This document shows, one piece after another, positions 1 through 8,148 of a stretch of DNA of 26,965 nt. A program made the translations under genes and the position numbers. Every line of letters starts with the position of its first letter. The stretch's first letter is position 1. Origin of the DNA: a virus. The notes beneath the pieces are model-generated. The model did no database searches. It worked only from the letters and a program-made list of their open reading frames with translations, and had not been told where the DNA came from. The stretch lies in the IMG/VR virus record IMGVR_UViG_3300027907_000043, positions 1 to 26,965 of that record. The stretch is one strand, 5' to 3'.

Positions 1-171
1 CGACCCGTCGTTGCCGATCAGACGGCCGATCCATTTGCCCTGATCCTGCGGCAACCTGCCGAGCGCCTCGGCGCCGGCTGGGAACAGTTCGATGCGGCTG
101 TAGTCGGTTTGCGCGTCGGTTTTGCCTGGCACCTGGACGATCGGGTCGTAATACTGGCGTCCTCTAGGCAT
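1..171 (-). CDS. Hypothetical protein, truncated by the window edge
   Basis: An open frame starts with ATG at 171 and runs off the left edge, giving 57 visible residues that begin MPRGRQYYDPIVQ. The ATG overlaps the end of the upstream gene by 8 bases, the same tight packing seen through the whole tail region, which supports it as a real gene. The visible part is hydrophilic with no signal peptide or recognisable motif. It includes the segment LPQDQGKWIGRLIGNDG, but I do not recognise a family. Position downstream of tail and receptor-binding type genes suggests a virion or tail-associated protein, which is inference only. Confidence 0.6.
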   Translation of the reverse strand, partial: MPRGRQYYDPIVQVPGKTDAQTDYSRIELFPAGAEALGRLPQDQGKWIGRLIGNDGS

Positions 172-826
172 GGTTCTCCTTCAGTCGGAACACACGGCTG
201 ATCGACCCGAGCCCCACACAAAACTCCTCGTACACCATCTCCACGTTGCCAGGCACGTTCTCGGGCAGCATTTCGGTGCCCCAGTCGTGAACAACCAGCA
301 GCGAGTCGGTGGTGCGCAACTCCAGGCTGAACGTTTCGAGTTCGCGTGGCTTGTTGCCGTTGTCACACAACACGATGCACGGTTCGCTCAACCGCATCGT
401 TTTCCCAATGTACGCGGACTCGGCGAAAACGTCGCGCCGCTCAAACTCGGGCACCCAACGGTCTGGAATAACGGCGTCGTAGGTGTAGAAGTTCATGCCT
501 GTCCGGCATTTCGTTTGTGCCCACAGCCACCACGAGAACCCGCCTTGCCAGGTGCCAAGCTCGAACACGGCCCGGAACTTGTGGCTGTTCAACAGGGATT
601 CCCACAGAATGAAATCAGCCCAGATTTGGGCGGCCGGGATGCCACCGAACGACACTTCGCTCAACTCGTGGAACCGCGCCAGTTTGGCCGCAAGATCGTT
701 GGCGGCGGTTTGCGTGTCGTCTAGTTGCCGTTGGGTGTGCGACAACTCCTGCTGCAACTCCACCAAACGTTGCGCGGGCGTGGACGCCGGGCCCTTCGTG
801 CGACGGTGAACGAGACGTTCGCTCAC
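164..826 (-). CDS. CmcI-like / class I SAM-dependent methyltransferase-fold protein
   Basis: A 220-residue protein starting at a GTG that overlaps the previous stop (GTGA). Residues about 15-50 form a glutamine-rich coiled coil (VELQQELSHTQRQLDDTQ). The rest resembles the cephalosporin hydroxylase (CmcI)/class I methyltransferase fold: FELGTWQGGFS matches the glycine-rich SAM-binding loop, and SLLVVHDWG near residue 185 matches the strand carrying the conserved Asp/His pair. Such proteins occur in phage tail and glycan-modification clusters. The substrate is unknown; modification of a virion sugar or protein is plausible. The coiled coil may mediate oligomerisation or virion attachment. The fold is fairly well supported, the activity is not. 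Confidence 0.6.
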   Translation of the reverse strand: MSERLVHRRTKGPASTPAQRLVELQQELSHTQRQLDDTQTAANDLAAKLARFHELSEVSFGGIPAAQIWADFILWESLLNSHKFRAVFELGTWQGGFSWWLWAQTKCRTGMNFYTYDAVIPDRWVPEFERRDVFAESAYIGKTMRLSEPCIVLCDNGNKPRELETFSLELRTTDSLLVVHDWGTEMLPENVPGNVEMVYEEFCVGLGSISRVFRLKENHA

Positions 827-1056
827 AATCTGGGGTAGTCGATGCGGTACACGCGTTGCGCCTCAGGTGGGGCGGCTTCGCAAAGCACACGGTGTTCCTC
901 GATGGCAGCACTGATCTTCTGCTGCCGGATCACCGGGGAACACGACCAGCCGAGCGGCACATAGATCGCGGCGTGGCAGTGTGGGCACAGCAACCTGACC
1001 TCGTTCGCTGCCGCGACGGTTTGGCGGTCCTCACGGATGGCGCCCGGCTCGAACAC
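823..1056 (-). CDS. Small zinc-finger protein
   Basis: I chose the GTG at 1056 (77 residues) because it lies 19 bases after the upstream stop at 1076. An in-frame ATG at 1104 would overlap that gene by 29 bases and add an unconvincing N-terminus. The protein has a CCHC-type metal site: C24-P-H-C27 followed by H55-x3-C59. The C-terminal segment VYRIDYPRL is not family-diagnostic. The stop overlaps the GTG of the next gene. Small zinc-binding proteins of this kind are common in phage tail regions; the role is unknown. The start is uncertain. Confidence 0.55.
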   Translation of the reverse strand: MFEPGAIREDRQTVAAANEVRLLCPHCHAAIYVPLGWSCSPVIRQQKISAAIEEHRVLCEAAPPEAQRVYRIDYPRL

Positions 1057-1075
1057 AACAACGAATATAGCGTGG

Positions 1076-1834
1076 CTACCAGACGGATGAGCGGCCGACA
1101 GCACCCTGCTTGTACAGCAAACGTTCCTTGTCGGCCTTGCCTGGCGTCACATAGTCGTACTGCGGCACCGACGCATCCAGTTCGATCGCGAAGCTCGCGA
1201 ACTGGGAGGCGGTCGCGCCACCGTACGTGATGGTCGCGGACGTTTCGCCGGAACTGCGAAACGACACCTCCAAACCGGTCGCCGGGGCGGTGTAGCCGTT
1301 GTCGAACGCTTCCGTGTACCCGGCCCGCTGCACCACCGTGGTGGTGGAGTTGGTGCCGTTCGCGACAGCGGTGATGATCGGGTTCGCTGTCAGCGGTGTC
1401 GCGGCGAGCACCGGGGCGGGTGTTCCGGCCGCAACCGTTGACTGGCCCCCCGTGTTATAGGAGGCGACCGCGATCCTGCGCACAGCGGAGAGTCCGGCGA
1501 TGCTCATCCCGGTGACTTTCAGCACCACCAGGCCACCACCGGACGAGCCTGACTGCGCCGCCGTGAACACGGTTGAGGTGGCGGAACGGATCGTGTCGTT
1601 GCGAACCCACACGGTCAGCACACCGGTGGTGGAGAACCCGGTGCGGTCACTGTCGACCTGAACATATGTGCCGCCGGTCGCCTGGTTGTCCGTCACAGCG
1701 GTGGTGCCGCCAGCCAACCCCGAGGTGGCGGCAACAACCACGATCAGGTCACCGACCGCAGGGGTCGCCGTCACCGTTTTGTCGCCAGCGGTGGTGTTGA
1801 ACGTCGGGGTGCCCAACAGGCTTACGGTTGCCAT
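1076..1834 (-). CDS. Beta-sandwich virion/tail-region protein
   Basis: A 252-residue protein, rich in Thr, Ser, Val, Ala and Gly, starting one base after the preceding stop (TGACATG). Alternating hydrophobic strands separated by Gly/Thr turns suggest one or two jelly-roll or Ig-like domains. The N-terminal pattern (AVGDLIVVVAA, then an aromatic-poor strand with DN) parallels the neighbouring 1836-2516 product, which has KLGTLLVVIQEND at the same relative position, so the two may be distant paralogues. The final 40 residues (after ASFAIELD) are polar and probably flexible. Such repeated sandwich proteins are typical of tail-fibre or decoration proteins, possibly glycan-binding. No catalytic motif is visible. 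Confidence 0.6.
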   Translation of the reverse strand: MATVSLLGTPTFNTTAGDKTVTATPAVGDLIVVVAATSGLAGGTTAVTDNQATGGTYVQVDSDRTGFSTTGVLTVWVRNDTIRSATSTVFTAAQSGSSGGGLVVLKVTGMSIAGLSAVRRIAVASYNTGGQSTVAAGTPAPVLAATPLTANPIITAVANGTNSTTTVVQRAGYTEAFDNGYTAPATGLEVSFRSSGETSATITYGGATASQFASFAIELDASVPQYDYVTPGKADKERLLYKQGAVGRSSVW

Positions 1835-1835
1835 G

Positions 1836-2516
1836 TCACCAGGATGTCATCCGTGAATGACGGGTCAAGGTGCGAACCGAAACAGCGTCCACACCGGCGC
1901 TAAACACAGCGGCTCCGACAACCGAGGTCTGCAACGTGCCGGACATCGTGAACGTCGCCTGCGCCGACCCGGCGTCGGCCGTCCCGGACTCCAACACGAA
2001 CCTGTCGTTCGCCGAACCATCGATGCCTGTTGACTCACGAACCACAAAACCGGTGCCCGCTGCAACGGTCGTGGACGCCAGCCCCTCTTCAGTGCCAAGG
2101 ACACCAAGTACAAGCGAGCCATTGGTCGTGTTGGCGATTGCTGGTGACGTCATTCCATCTGTTCCACCTGTACCGCTGCGTTCGATTGTGTCGGCTGCAA
2201 TAAAAACCAGCGGTCCCGGTGAAAACGACCATTCCGTCACCTTTACCCCGTTGAAACCCGCGGAAATATCAAAGGTGACGGTACAAGCACCAGTGTCTTT
2301 CGAGATCGCGTACCACCATGTGATCCGCTGTGAACTGAGATGCGAGTCCATCAACTGCCACGCGTTGCCACGCGAATCAGTTGGTGTGGTCGGCACACCG
2401 GCTTCGTCGTTCTCCTGGATCACCACCAGCAACGTTCCCAGCTTCACGTTGTTCGCGAACGCGAGCGGGCCAGCCGAAGCTGACCCGTTCGACTGTTCGT
2501 GTGTCCATGTCGCCAT
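1836..2516 (-). CDS. Beta-sandwich virion/tail-region protein
   Basis: A 226-residue protein whose ATG follows directly on the stop of the beta-helix gene (TAGATG). It opens with a conserved-looking block (WTHEQSNGSASAGPLAFANNV, then KLGTLLVVIQEND, TDSRGNAW and WWYAISKDTG), the pattern of many phage and actinobacterial jelly-roll proteins in which a D-x-x-GN-x-W strand is followed by an aromatic strand. No signal peptide, transmembrane segment or enzyme motif is seen. Tight linkage to 1076-1834 suggests the two assemble together, perhaps as a host-surface binding or decoration component. This is inference from composition and position. Confidence 0.6.
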   Translation of the reverse strand: MATWTHEQSNGSASAGPLAFANNVKLGTLLVVIQENDEAGVPTTPTDSRGNAWQLMDSHLSSQRITWWYAISKDTGACTVTFDISAGFNGVKVTEWSFSPGPLVFIAADTIERSGTGGTDGMTSPAIANTTNGSLVLGVLGTEEGLASTTVAAGTGFVVRESTGIDGSANDRFVLESGTADAGSAQATFTMSGTLQTSVVGAAVFSAGVDAVSVRTLTRHSRMTSW

Positions 2517-3941
2517 CTACGGCTGGTAGCCGGGCGACACATACCCGGTGCCTGCGACACCAACGGGCACCCAGTCGCCCTCGGGACGCAACCCGAGCTT
2601 GATCTGTTCTCCGGTGATCGGCCACGACCCACCGGGGTTCCAGCAGGGCCAGCAGTTCCCCCCGGCCCACGCCGAGTTCGATGATGCCGCCACATGGTTC
2701 GGGTTGGTCTTCAACCAGATGTCCTGGTGGAACTCCGACCACGGGGTGCAGTTCTTCCACAGCGCGTACGCGTCCGCGGTCTGATGCACGAGGTTCAGCC
2801 GCCGGTAGTCCCAGTTGTGCGGAGCGGGACCGTTGCCCACATCGCACGGCTGGGTTTGGATGAGCACACCGTTCGAGATGAACGTGTCCTGGTACAGCCG
2901 CAGTTGGGCAGGGCCACCGTACGACTGGATCGTGTCGGTATGAATCGTGCCCACCTGGTGCAGTGACTCAAGGCGGCTGTTCTCGATCTGAATGATCGAG
3001 TTGGCACTGGTCTGATCGGTGTGGGCGATCAGAACTGCCTGCCCGATCCCGACCCCGTGAATCCAGACGCCCTCGATATGGACGGTGCCGGTCTGGCGGT
3101 AGAGCGCGATCCCGTAGGAGGCTGCCACATCGTTGACCGAGGTGGGACGACTGATCTCGCCGCCGATGATCGTGATGTTGCGGCCGCCGATCAACTCAAG
3201 CCCACCAGAAACCGTAAGCGGTGTCGAAGGAAGCTTGACGATGTAGTCCTGGCTGTTGTTGAGGCTGAACGAATGGTTCGTGTTCGTGACGTTCAGGGTG
3301 GTTGGATTGGTGAGCGCAGGCGGCTTCCACAGAAGCGTTCCAACGGGCGGTGGTGTGCTGCCATTGGCGACGGTAACCGCCACCTGTGGCGCGCCAGCCG
3401 AGTTGCCTGCCGCGTCGTAGGCTTTCGCGCCGAACGTGGCCGCACCGTTCGCCACCGAGGTTGTGTCGAACGGCACTGAGTACGGGGCCGCCGTGTCTGT
3501 GCCAAGCAGGTTCCCGTCACGGAAAAACTCAACCTTGGCCACACCCACGTTGTCGGTTGCGTTAGCCGACACGCTGATGGTGCCGTTGACCGTCGCTCCG
3601 TTCGCGGGTGCTGTCATCGTCACCGATGGTGCGGTTGTGTCGGACGGGGGTGGCTGCGACGACGGATAGGTTCCTGTCGCGCCCTTCGTGATCACCGCAA
3701 CCTCATAGGTGGAGGAGCCTTTGGCGAACTTGACGGTTGTCCGCGACGGATCGTTCGTGCGGGACACAACCTTGCCGTTCGCCGAAAATAGATATCCGTA
3801 ACCTGGCTGCGCAGCCCACCCGAGTGTGATTGTCGAGTTTGTTTGCGACACCAGCGTGACGGTGAACGTGTCAGCAGAAACAGCGCCACCAACGCCAATC
3901 ACGGCGGCGGCAACGGTGAGAATGACGATCAGACGGCGCAC
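2517..3941 (-). CDS. Secreted Ig-like plus parallel beta-helix protein (putative depolymerase or spike)
   Basis: A 474-residue protein starting at GTG behind AAGGAGACCTT. Residues 1-23 are a classical Sec signal peptide (positive MRR, hydrophobic core, AVSA before D). Residues about 24-95 look like a fibronectin III-type domain. Residues about 105-195 are a bacterial Ig-like domain with the familiar DNVGVAKVEFFRDGNLLGTD pattern. Residues about 205-474 have the repeated short strands of a right-handed beta-helix (SGGLELIGGRNITIIGG, HIEGVWIHGVG, SIIQIENSRLESL, LRLYQDTFISNG), as in pectate lyases and tailspikes. Catalytic residues cannot be assigned. It may be a polysaccharide depolymerase. The signal peptide is unusual for a virion part, so it could be secreted by the infected host instead. 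Confidence 0.7.
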   Translation of the reverse strand: MRRLIVILTVAAAVIGVGGAVSADTFTVTLVSQTNSTITLGWAAQPGYGYLFSANGKVVSRTNDPSRTTVKFAKGSSTYEVAVITKGATGTYPSSQPPPSDTTAPSVTMTAPANGATVNGTISVSANATDNVGVAKVEFFRDGNLLGTDTAAPYSVPFDTTSVANGAATFGAKAYDAAGNSAGAPQVAVTVANGSTPPPVGTLLWKPPALTNPTTLNVTNTNHSFSLNNSQDYIVKLPSTPLTVSGGLELIGGRNITIIGGEISRPTSVNDVAASYGIALYRQTGTVHIEGVWIHGVGIGQAVLIAHTDQTSANSIIQIENSRLESLHQVGTIHTDTIQSYGGPAQLRLYQDTFISNGVLIQTQPCDVGNGPAPHNWDYRRLNLVHQTADAYALWKNCTPWSEFHQDIWLKTNPNHVAASSNSAWAGGNCWPCWNPGGSWPITGEQIKLGLRPEGDWVPVGVAGTGYVSPGYQP

Positions 3942-4000
3942 AAGGTCTCCTTCTGTCGGGTTCCCCCGTTCACTGCAGGCTAGACCGCAGGGCGGTCATA

Positions 4001-4034
4001 GAAAGGGGGAGACGGTTTCCCGTCTCCCCCTTTC
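4001..4034 (-). terminator. 15-bp hairpin with GNRA-type loop
   Basis: A perfect 15-bp inverted repeat lies between the genes at 4055-4567 and 2517-3941. Read on the minus strand, the arms GAAAGGGGGAGACGG and its complement enclose a GAAA tetraloop. No U tract follows, so it is either a U-less (actinobacterial-style) terminator or a hairpin that stabilises or separates the high-abundance structural mRNA from the downstream secreted-protein gene. Confidence 0.65.
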
Positions 4035-4054
4035 CTAGAGCAGACCTTGTCAGC

Positions 4055-4567
4055 CTACTCTTCCCACATAAGCCCCGCGTAGGCGTTGACCGCGGCGCCC
4101 GCCGTGGTGCGGAGACGGGCGAACGCGGACACCTGCACCTCAGGCTCACGGCCCAGGGGGAACTGGACATAGATGCCTGAGGTGGGCGGAACGAAGTGCG
4201 TCTCCAGCGAGACGGCGCCGGTCGGAGTGACCTCCGTCGTCGTGTTGGAGAAGCCCGAGAGCGCCGTGCCCAACTGAATCGAGCTAGTCGGAGCGTTCGG
4301 GTCATTCACCTTGGCGATGTCTGCTGCGGCATAAGCGGTCAGGGTCGTCTGCGCGCCACCGGTGTGGCGGATCAGCTCAACCTTGATCGGTGTTGCAGCC
4401 GTGGAGCCATCGAACTCAGCCCACCACTCGACGAACCGGATTGCCGGAGTCGTCGTGTTGGTTGCGAGCTGAATGTGGGTCTTGATCGCCGTGCCTGTCG
4501 TAATAGCCACGGCTGCGGCAGCGCCCGGTGCAGCACCGTTCATCACCGCATAGGTCTTGGCCGTCAT
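4055..4567 (-). CDS. Putative virion structural protein
   Basis: A 170-residue protein with a strong ribosome binding site (GGAAGGAGGT) before the ATG. It begins MTAKTYAVMNGAAPG and is composed of alternating Thr/Val-rich strands with few charged residues. The C-terminus PEVQVSAFARLRTTAGAAVNAYAGLMWEE resembles the last strand of small beta-sandwich proteins found next to capsid and tail tube genes in actinophages. No signal peptide or metal site is seen. It lies between a putative tail tube gene and a hairpin, so a capsid decoration or tail-tip role is plausible. I cannot name it. Confidence 0.6.
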   Translation of the reverse strand: MTAKTYAVMNGAAPGAAAAVAITTGTAIKTHIQLATNTTTPAIRFVEWWAEFDGSTAATPIKVELIRHTGGAQTTLTAYAAADIAKVNDPNAPTSSIQLGTALSGFSNTTTEVTPTGAVSLETHFVPPTSGIYVQFPLGREPEVQVSAFARLRTTAGAAVNAYAGLMWEE

Positions 4568-4597
4568 TGCGTACTACCTCCTTCCGGTGATTCCCGG

Positions 4598-5257
4598 TTA
4601 GCTGGACGGGGTGACGTTGGCGGAGGCGCAGGCGGCGGTAGGCGGATCAGTGTCCGTCTTCCACCAACCACCCTCCGAGATGTCCTGTCCGTCTGGCGGG
4701 CCATCGCCATAAGGACCGTCGCCCCAGTTCAGATTCGTGCGAGAGAACCCGTTCAGCGTCGGCAGTGCAATTGCCTCCTCGAACGTGTTGTCGCCGATCT
4801 GCCACACCGTCTTGGGGAAGACCCAATGGATCCACGGGTACGTCCCGTCCTGCCCTGAGCCGACGATGTGCTTCGTCCAGAACTCAAGCGCAACCGCTGG
4901 CTCATCTTCGTCGCAAGCGAGGGCGCCCGAGAACGCCTGACCAACAATGTCGGCCCCATCTTCGATGGTTGCCGTACCGAGCATCAGAGCCATCAGCGAC
5001 GGCTCCAGCGCCGCGTTCTGGAACGCGAACTCGAACCAGTTGAACGTGTCGTTCGCCTTGAAGCGAGCGACCGAGCAACCGCACCCGTTGCGCTGGGAGA
5101 ACGTGTCTCCCGTCTCGATGTTCGGGGTCAGACTGACCGACGTCACCGAGTCAGTGACGTACGAGTTGTTGGACGTCCCGATCACATTGCCGCTTGCGTC
5201 AACAGTCGTCACCCGCAGGCGGCAGATTCCGAAACTAACGCCACAGTTCACAGCCAT
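4598..5257 (-). CDS. Putative major tail / tube-like protein
   Basis: A 219-residue protein with a strong AAAGGAGG site before its ATG. A 6-bp hairpin (TCGGCG/CGCCGA) sits immediately upstream of that site. The N-terminal part (CRLRVTTVDASGNVIG, then NNSYVTDSVTSVSLTPNIETGD) reads like the beta-sandwich start of tail tube or head-tail connector proteins, and FSQRNGCGC, FNWFEFAFQ and MLGTATIEDG match a pattern I associate with structural proteins two genes after the capsid in Streptomyces and related phages. There are four Cys within the first 70 residues, possibly disulfide or metal linked. The C-terminal third is Gly/Asp/Pro rich. The tail-tube assignment rests on gene order and composition and is tentative. 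Confidence 0.55.
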   Translation of the reverse strand: MAVNCGVSFGICRLRVTTVDASGNVIGTSNNSYVTDSVTSVSLTPNIETGDTFSQRNGCGCSVARFKANDTFNWFEFAFQNAALEPSLMALMLGTATIEDGADIVGQAFSGALACDEDEPAVALEFWTKHIVGSGQDGTYPWIHWVFPKTVWQIGDNTFEEAIALPTLNGFSRTNLNWGDGPYGDGPPDGQDISEGGWWKTDTDPPTAACASANVTPSS

Positions 5258-5313
5258 GGCTTACTTCCTCCTTTCGGCGTCTGTCGCCGACGTGTTACGC
5301 GTGATGACATCCA

Positions 5314-6150
5314 TCACGAGTCCCAATCCACGAGAACGGCAGCCTGGAGCTGCGTGTCCCACGTCACGAGCACATACCGCTCTGCGCGGAACGTGACGTC
5401 GTTGTTGGAGCGGTCAAGAACTTCCTTGATGTCAAGCACCGCGACCGGAGCGAGGCGAACCTCGACCGGCCCGGTGGCATAGACCCAGGACTCTCCTGCC
5501 GCCGCGGCCGCACGGCCTGAGGGCGTCGCGCCCTTGTAGCCGCCGCCTGAGACCACTCGTGTCCCGTTGACCGTGACAAGCGGCCTTGTGTCCGCGCGGT
5601 TTTGATCAAACCAGCGGGACACAACCGGGGGTGTCGCATGGATCATCCCCTGCTTGCCGGTCTCGCCAATCTCCTCTTCCAGGTATGCGAGCGCCACGGC
5701 GGGTGTTTTGGCTGTGGCTCCAGCCGCACTCAGTGTGTGCGCCGCATCCGCAAGAAACGGATTGGTGCCAACTCCTGTGCCCTGAGAGAGCTGTCTCTCA
5801 ACACTGAACGACTGCACCGCGTTGAGAGCGATTTCAGCCCGGTTTGCGAACTCATCCGGATCACCGATCGACATCGCAGAGCATGTGATCGGCAGGTAAG
5901 AGACAAAGCTCGCAAAGCTCGGGCTTTCCACGCCCGATCCCTCATCCTTCGTGCGGAACGTGCCCGCTGAGCATGGATCCCATTCACCAGGGAGATCTGT
6001 GGGATATGGGTAGACGGCCGCCCCGCTCAACCAGTGCGGATCACCGGGCGGCTTGACAACTCCCGGCGTGTTCAGCAATGAGAACGGCGGAGCGACCGGC
6101 AGATGACCGTCGTCGAGAACGACGGGCGGGCCAAACGTCAGGTTGCTCAC
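5314..6150 (-). CDS. Putative head/virion structural protein downstream of capsid
   Basis: A 278-residue protein starting at GTG behind AGGAGGGCTAC, directly after the capsid gene and a hairpin. It opens with a proline-rich extended arm (LPVAPPFSLLNTPGVVKPPG). A middle helical segment (NRAEIALNAVQSFSVERQLSQG) is followed by a C-terminal beta region (RPLVTVNGTRVVSGGGY, ESWVYATGPVEVRLAPV). The layout (arm, long helix, then beta strands) recalls capsid-like or minor head proteins, and a capsid paralogue forming vertices or a head completion protein is possible. No enzyme motif is seen. Virion location is very likely from position; the exact role is unknown. Confidence 0.55.
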   Translation of the reverse strand: MSNLTFGPPVVLDDGHLPVAPPFSLLNTPGVVKPPGDPHWLSGAAVYPYPTDLPGEWDPCSAGTFRTKDEGSGVESPSFASFVSYLPITCSAMSIGDPDEFANRAEIALNAVQSFSVERQLSQGTGVGTNPFLADAAHTLSAAGATAKTPAVALAYLEEEIGETGKQGMIHATPPVVSRWFDQNRADTRPLVTVNGTRVVSGGGYKGATPSGRAAAAAGESWVYATGPVEVRLAPVAVLDIKEVLDRSNNDVTFRAERYVLVTWDTQLQAAVLVDWDS

Positions 6151-6171
6151 GTAGCCCTCCTAGAGGCGTGC

Positions 6172-6199
6172 ACGGGGAGGCGGTTGCCCGCCTCCCCGT
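6172..6199 (-). terminator. 12-bp hairpin with GNRA-type loop after the capsid gene
   Basis: A perfect 12-bp inverted repeat (minus strand ACGGGGAGGCGG and its complement) encloses a GCAA tetraloop between the capsid stop and the next gene. No U tract follows. It may be a partial terminator lowering expression of downstream genes, or a 3' stabiliser for the abundant capsid mRNA. Confidence 0.65.
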
Positions 6200-6234
6200 A
6201 GCCATCTGCCATCTGCACGTCGATCATCGAGCGA

Positions 6235-8031
6235 TTAGCAGGAGATCGCCGTGCCTGCCGCCGGGAACGTGCCCGCCGGGCAGATCGTGACGGTGGCCCA
6301 GCGCGCTGCCTGGGTCGGCCCGATCCGTGCCACGTTCTCGAACGTCTCGCCGAAGACCTGGTAGTCGTTCGTCGAGTTGAGTGTCGAGTCGCGGACGATG
6401 CCCAGCTCCAGCACACCACCGTCGAGGTGCAGGAACGTTCCCTCCGGGAAGAGCGCCACCTGCGCAACGTCCGGGAAGTCGTCGATCGCGGACGCGGTCT
6501 CAGCGGAGAAGCCCTGAGTCGTACCCGTGCTCGGCGTGTCCTTGTACCAAGTCGGCTCGATGCCGTAGGAACGGAGGTTGGCGGTTGCCTCCTCCATTGC
6601 CATGAACCGGTCAAACTGCGCCGACACCTGATCGGTGACCAGGAGGTCAGGCAGCCACTCCGGAGCGAGCATCCGCAAGCGGAAGTTCCGGTCAAGCCGG
6701 AGCACATACCGCATCGAAGCTCGCGTCCGCGTCACCGCGTACACGAAGTGCGACCACGCAGAAAGCGTTGCCGCGCCACCAGTGACATTGATCGAGAGGG
6801 ACTTGATCCGGTCGAGCAGCCGTGCCTCGGCCGTCCGTGCATGAGCAGCCATCGTGAGGTTGTTCTCATGCGCGATGCCCTCGGGCCACGCGCGAGCATT
6901 CAGGTTTCCATACTCGCGGCAATGCGAGATGATTCCGATTGCCACATCTGTCCACGTCGGGCAAGAAAGGTCCTGACAAGACTTGGTGGCGAAGGTGCCG
7001 CCAGCCGCGTCGCCAGACTCCTCGATCACCGTGATCGCGGACGAAATGTCACCAATCGTCGAAACCGACGGCACCGAGATGCCGCCACGCTCGGCCTGGA
7101 AGGAAGGAAGCGCATCCCGCACGGGGCGGTCGGTGACCGCCAGGTCCGGGATGTCATACAGCGGCGTCAGCGGGGCGCAGAGACCACCGGAAGCAACCAG
7201 TGCCTTCTGACCCTCAACGCCGAGGTACGGGTTCCCGATTGCGCGAATCTTCTTGACGTTGTTCGCGTGATCGCCGTCCAGCAGACGCCGCTCATCCGGG
7301 AACTGGTACTGCGCCGACGCCATCAGCAGCTTCTCTTCGACGCCGTGCTGATGCTTGGTCGGCGGAGAACGCCGGGCGACGTAGTCGATCATCGACTTCG
7401 CCAGGGTGTACGAGTCGAGATGCACGCCTGCGCGTGTTCCCTCGACGCCCGAGGCAGCGACAAGCACTGGCCGTGAGGCGCCCTCGTCGTTGACCGTGCG
7501 ATCCGCGTCCGGCTGCGGGATCGGGCGGCGATAAACAACCTGCGGAGCAGCCGGGCGCTGCGGCTGAGCCGGAGCGGGCTTTACCTCAGGCGTCTCGTCA
7601 GCAGAAGCGACGAGCACTGCTTCCTTCTCTTCAACCTCTTCGACCTCTTCAACGGTCTCTGCCTCGGCCTCGGCCACAACCTCGGCCTCTTCGCCACCGG
7701 CATCGCCCTCGTCGCCGCCGTCATCCTCATCACCACTGTCGCCACTCTCGGCGACCGGCGGGCGAACCTGCTGAATCTTGTCGAGCTTCGCCTGCTGATA
7801 CGCAGCCTCAGCCTCTACACGGGCCTTCTGCAGCTCCGTGATCTGCTTGATCTGCTCAACACCAAGTTCGAGCTGAGCAAGAACCTCTTCGGCCGACATG
7901 TCGCCGATGTACTTCGGGTCATCGGCCTCAATCTTTGACAGCGAGACCTCATGGTCCTCCAGAAGAGACTGGAGGTCCTCATCCGAAAGCTCGGTGAGAT
8001 CCTCGGGGAGTTCCGGGAAAAGCGGATCCAT
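6235..8031 (-). CDS. Major capsid protein (HK97-fold) with fused N-terminal scaffold-like domain
   Basis: A 598-residue protein with the binding site AAGGAG eight bases before ATG. Residues 1-90 are a charged helical region (EDLQSLLEDHEVSLSKIEA, VEQIKQITELQKARVEAEAAYQQAK) predicted as coiled coil. Residues about 93-143 are extremely acidic (GDEDDGGDEGDAGGEEAEV, EEVEEVEEKEA), followed by a Pro/Gln-rich linker to about 185. The rest, about 400 residues, matches actinophage HK97-type capsid proteins; typical segments are MASAQYQFPDERRLL, LVTDQVSAQFDRF and LDGGVLELGIVRDSTLNS. The N-terminal part probably acts as a scaffolding (delta) domain removed by the protease at 10900-12405. A promoter-like site lies upstream at 8119-8148. 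Confidence 0.85.
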   Translation of the reverse strand: MDPLFPELPEDLTELSDEDLQSLLEDHEVSLSKIEADDPKYIGDMSAEEVLAQLELGVEQIKQITELQKARVEAEAAYQQAKLDKIQQVRPPVAESGDSGDEDDGGDEGDAGGEEAEVVAEAEAETVEEVEEVEEKEAVLVASADETPEVKPAPAQPQRPAAPQVVYRRPIPQPDADRTVNDEGASRPVLVAASGVEGTRAGVHLDSYTLAKSMIDYVARRSPPTKHQHGVEEKLLMASAQYQFPDERRLLDGDHANNVKKIRAIGNPYLGVEGQKALVASGGLCAPLTPLYDIPDLAVTDRPVRDALPSFQAERGGISVPSVSTIGDISSAITVIEESGDAAGGTFATKSCQDLSCPTWTDVAIGIISHCREYGNLNARAWPEGIAHENNLTMAAHARTAEARLLDRIKSLSINVTGGAATLSAWSHFVYAVTRTRASMRYVLRLDRNFRLRMLAPEWLPDLLVTDQVSAQFDRFMAMEEATANLRSYGIEPTWYKDTPSTGTTQGFSAETASAIDDFPDVAQVALFPEGTFLHLDGGVLELGIVRDSTLNSTNDYQVFGETFENVARIGPTQAARWATVTICPAGTFPAAGTAISC

Positions 8032-8118
8032 TTTGACTCCTTGTTGACGTGTGAACTCACGCCTGGAGTCCCCTGGACCCGGCTACCGGTGGGCGCCCCG
8101 CGCCAATCCGATGCACGG

Positions 8119-8148
8119 AGAGTAGATGGCGTTGCGGACGGAAATCAA
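8119..8148 (-). promoter_or_regulatory. Candidate promoter for the capsid gene
   Basis: On the minus strand, TTGATT (8148-8143) and TACTCT (8124-8119) are separated by 18 bases, a good fit to a sigma-70 type promoter with an actinobacterial TANNNT box. It is about 90 bases before the capsid ATG. The leader also contains the short hairpin GGCGCGGGGCGCC. The same TTGATT element occurs before Y RNA 7. Confidence 0.45.

Noticed and set aside
6427-7476. A 349-residue plus-strand open frame opposite the capsid gene
   Set aside because: Arginine-rich composition without motifs, fully covered by the clear capsid gene on the other strand.
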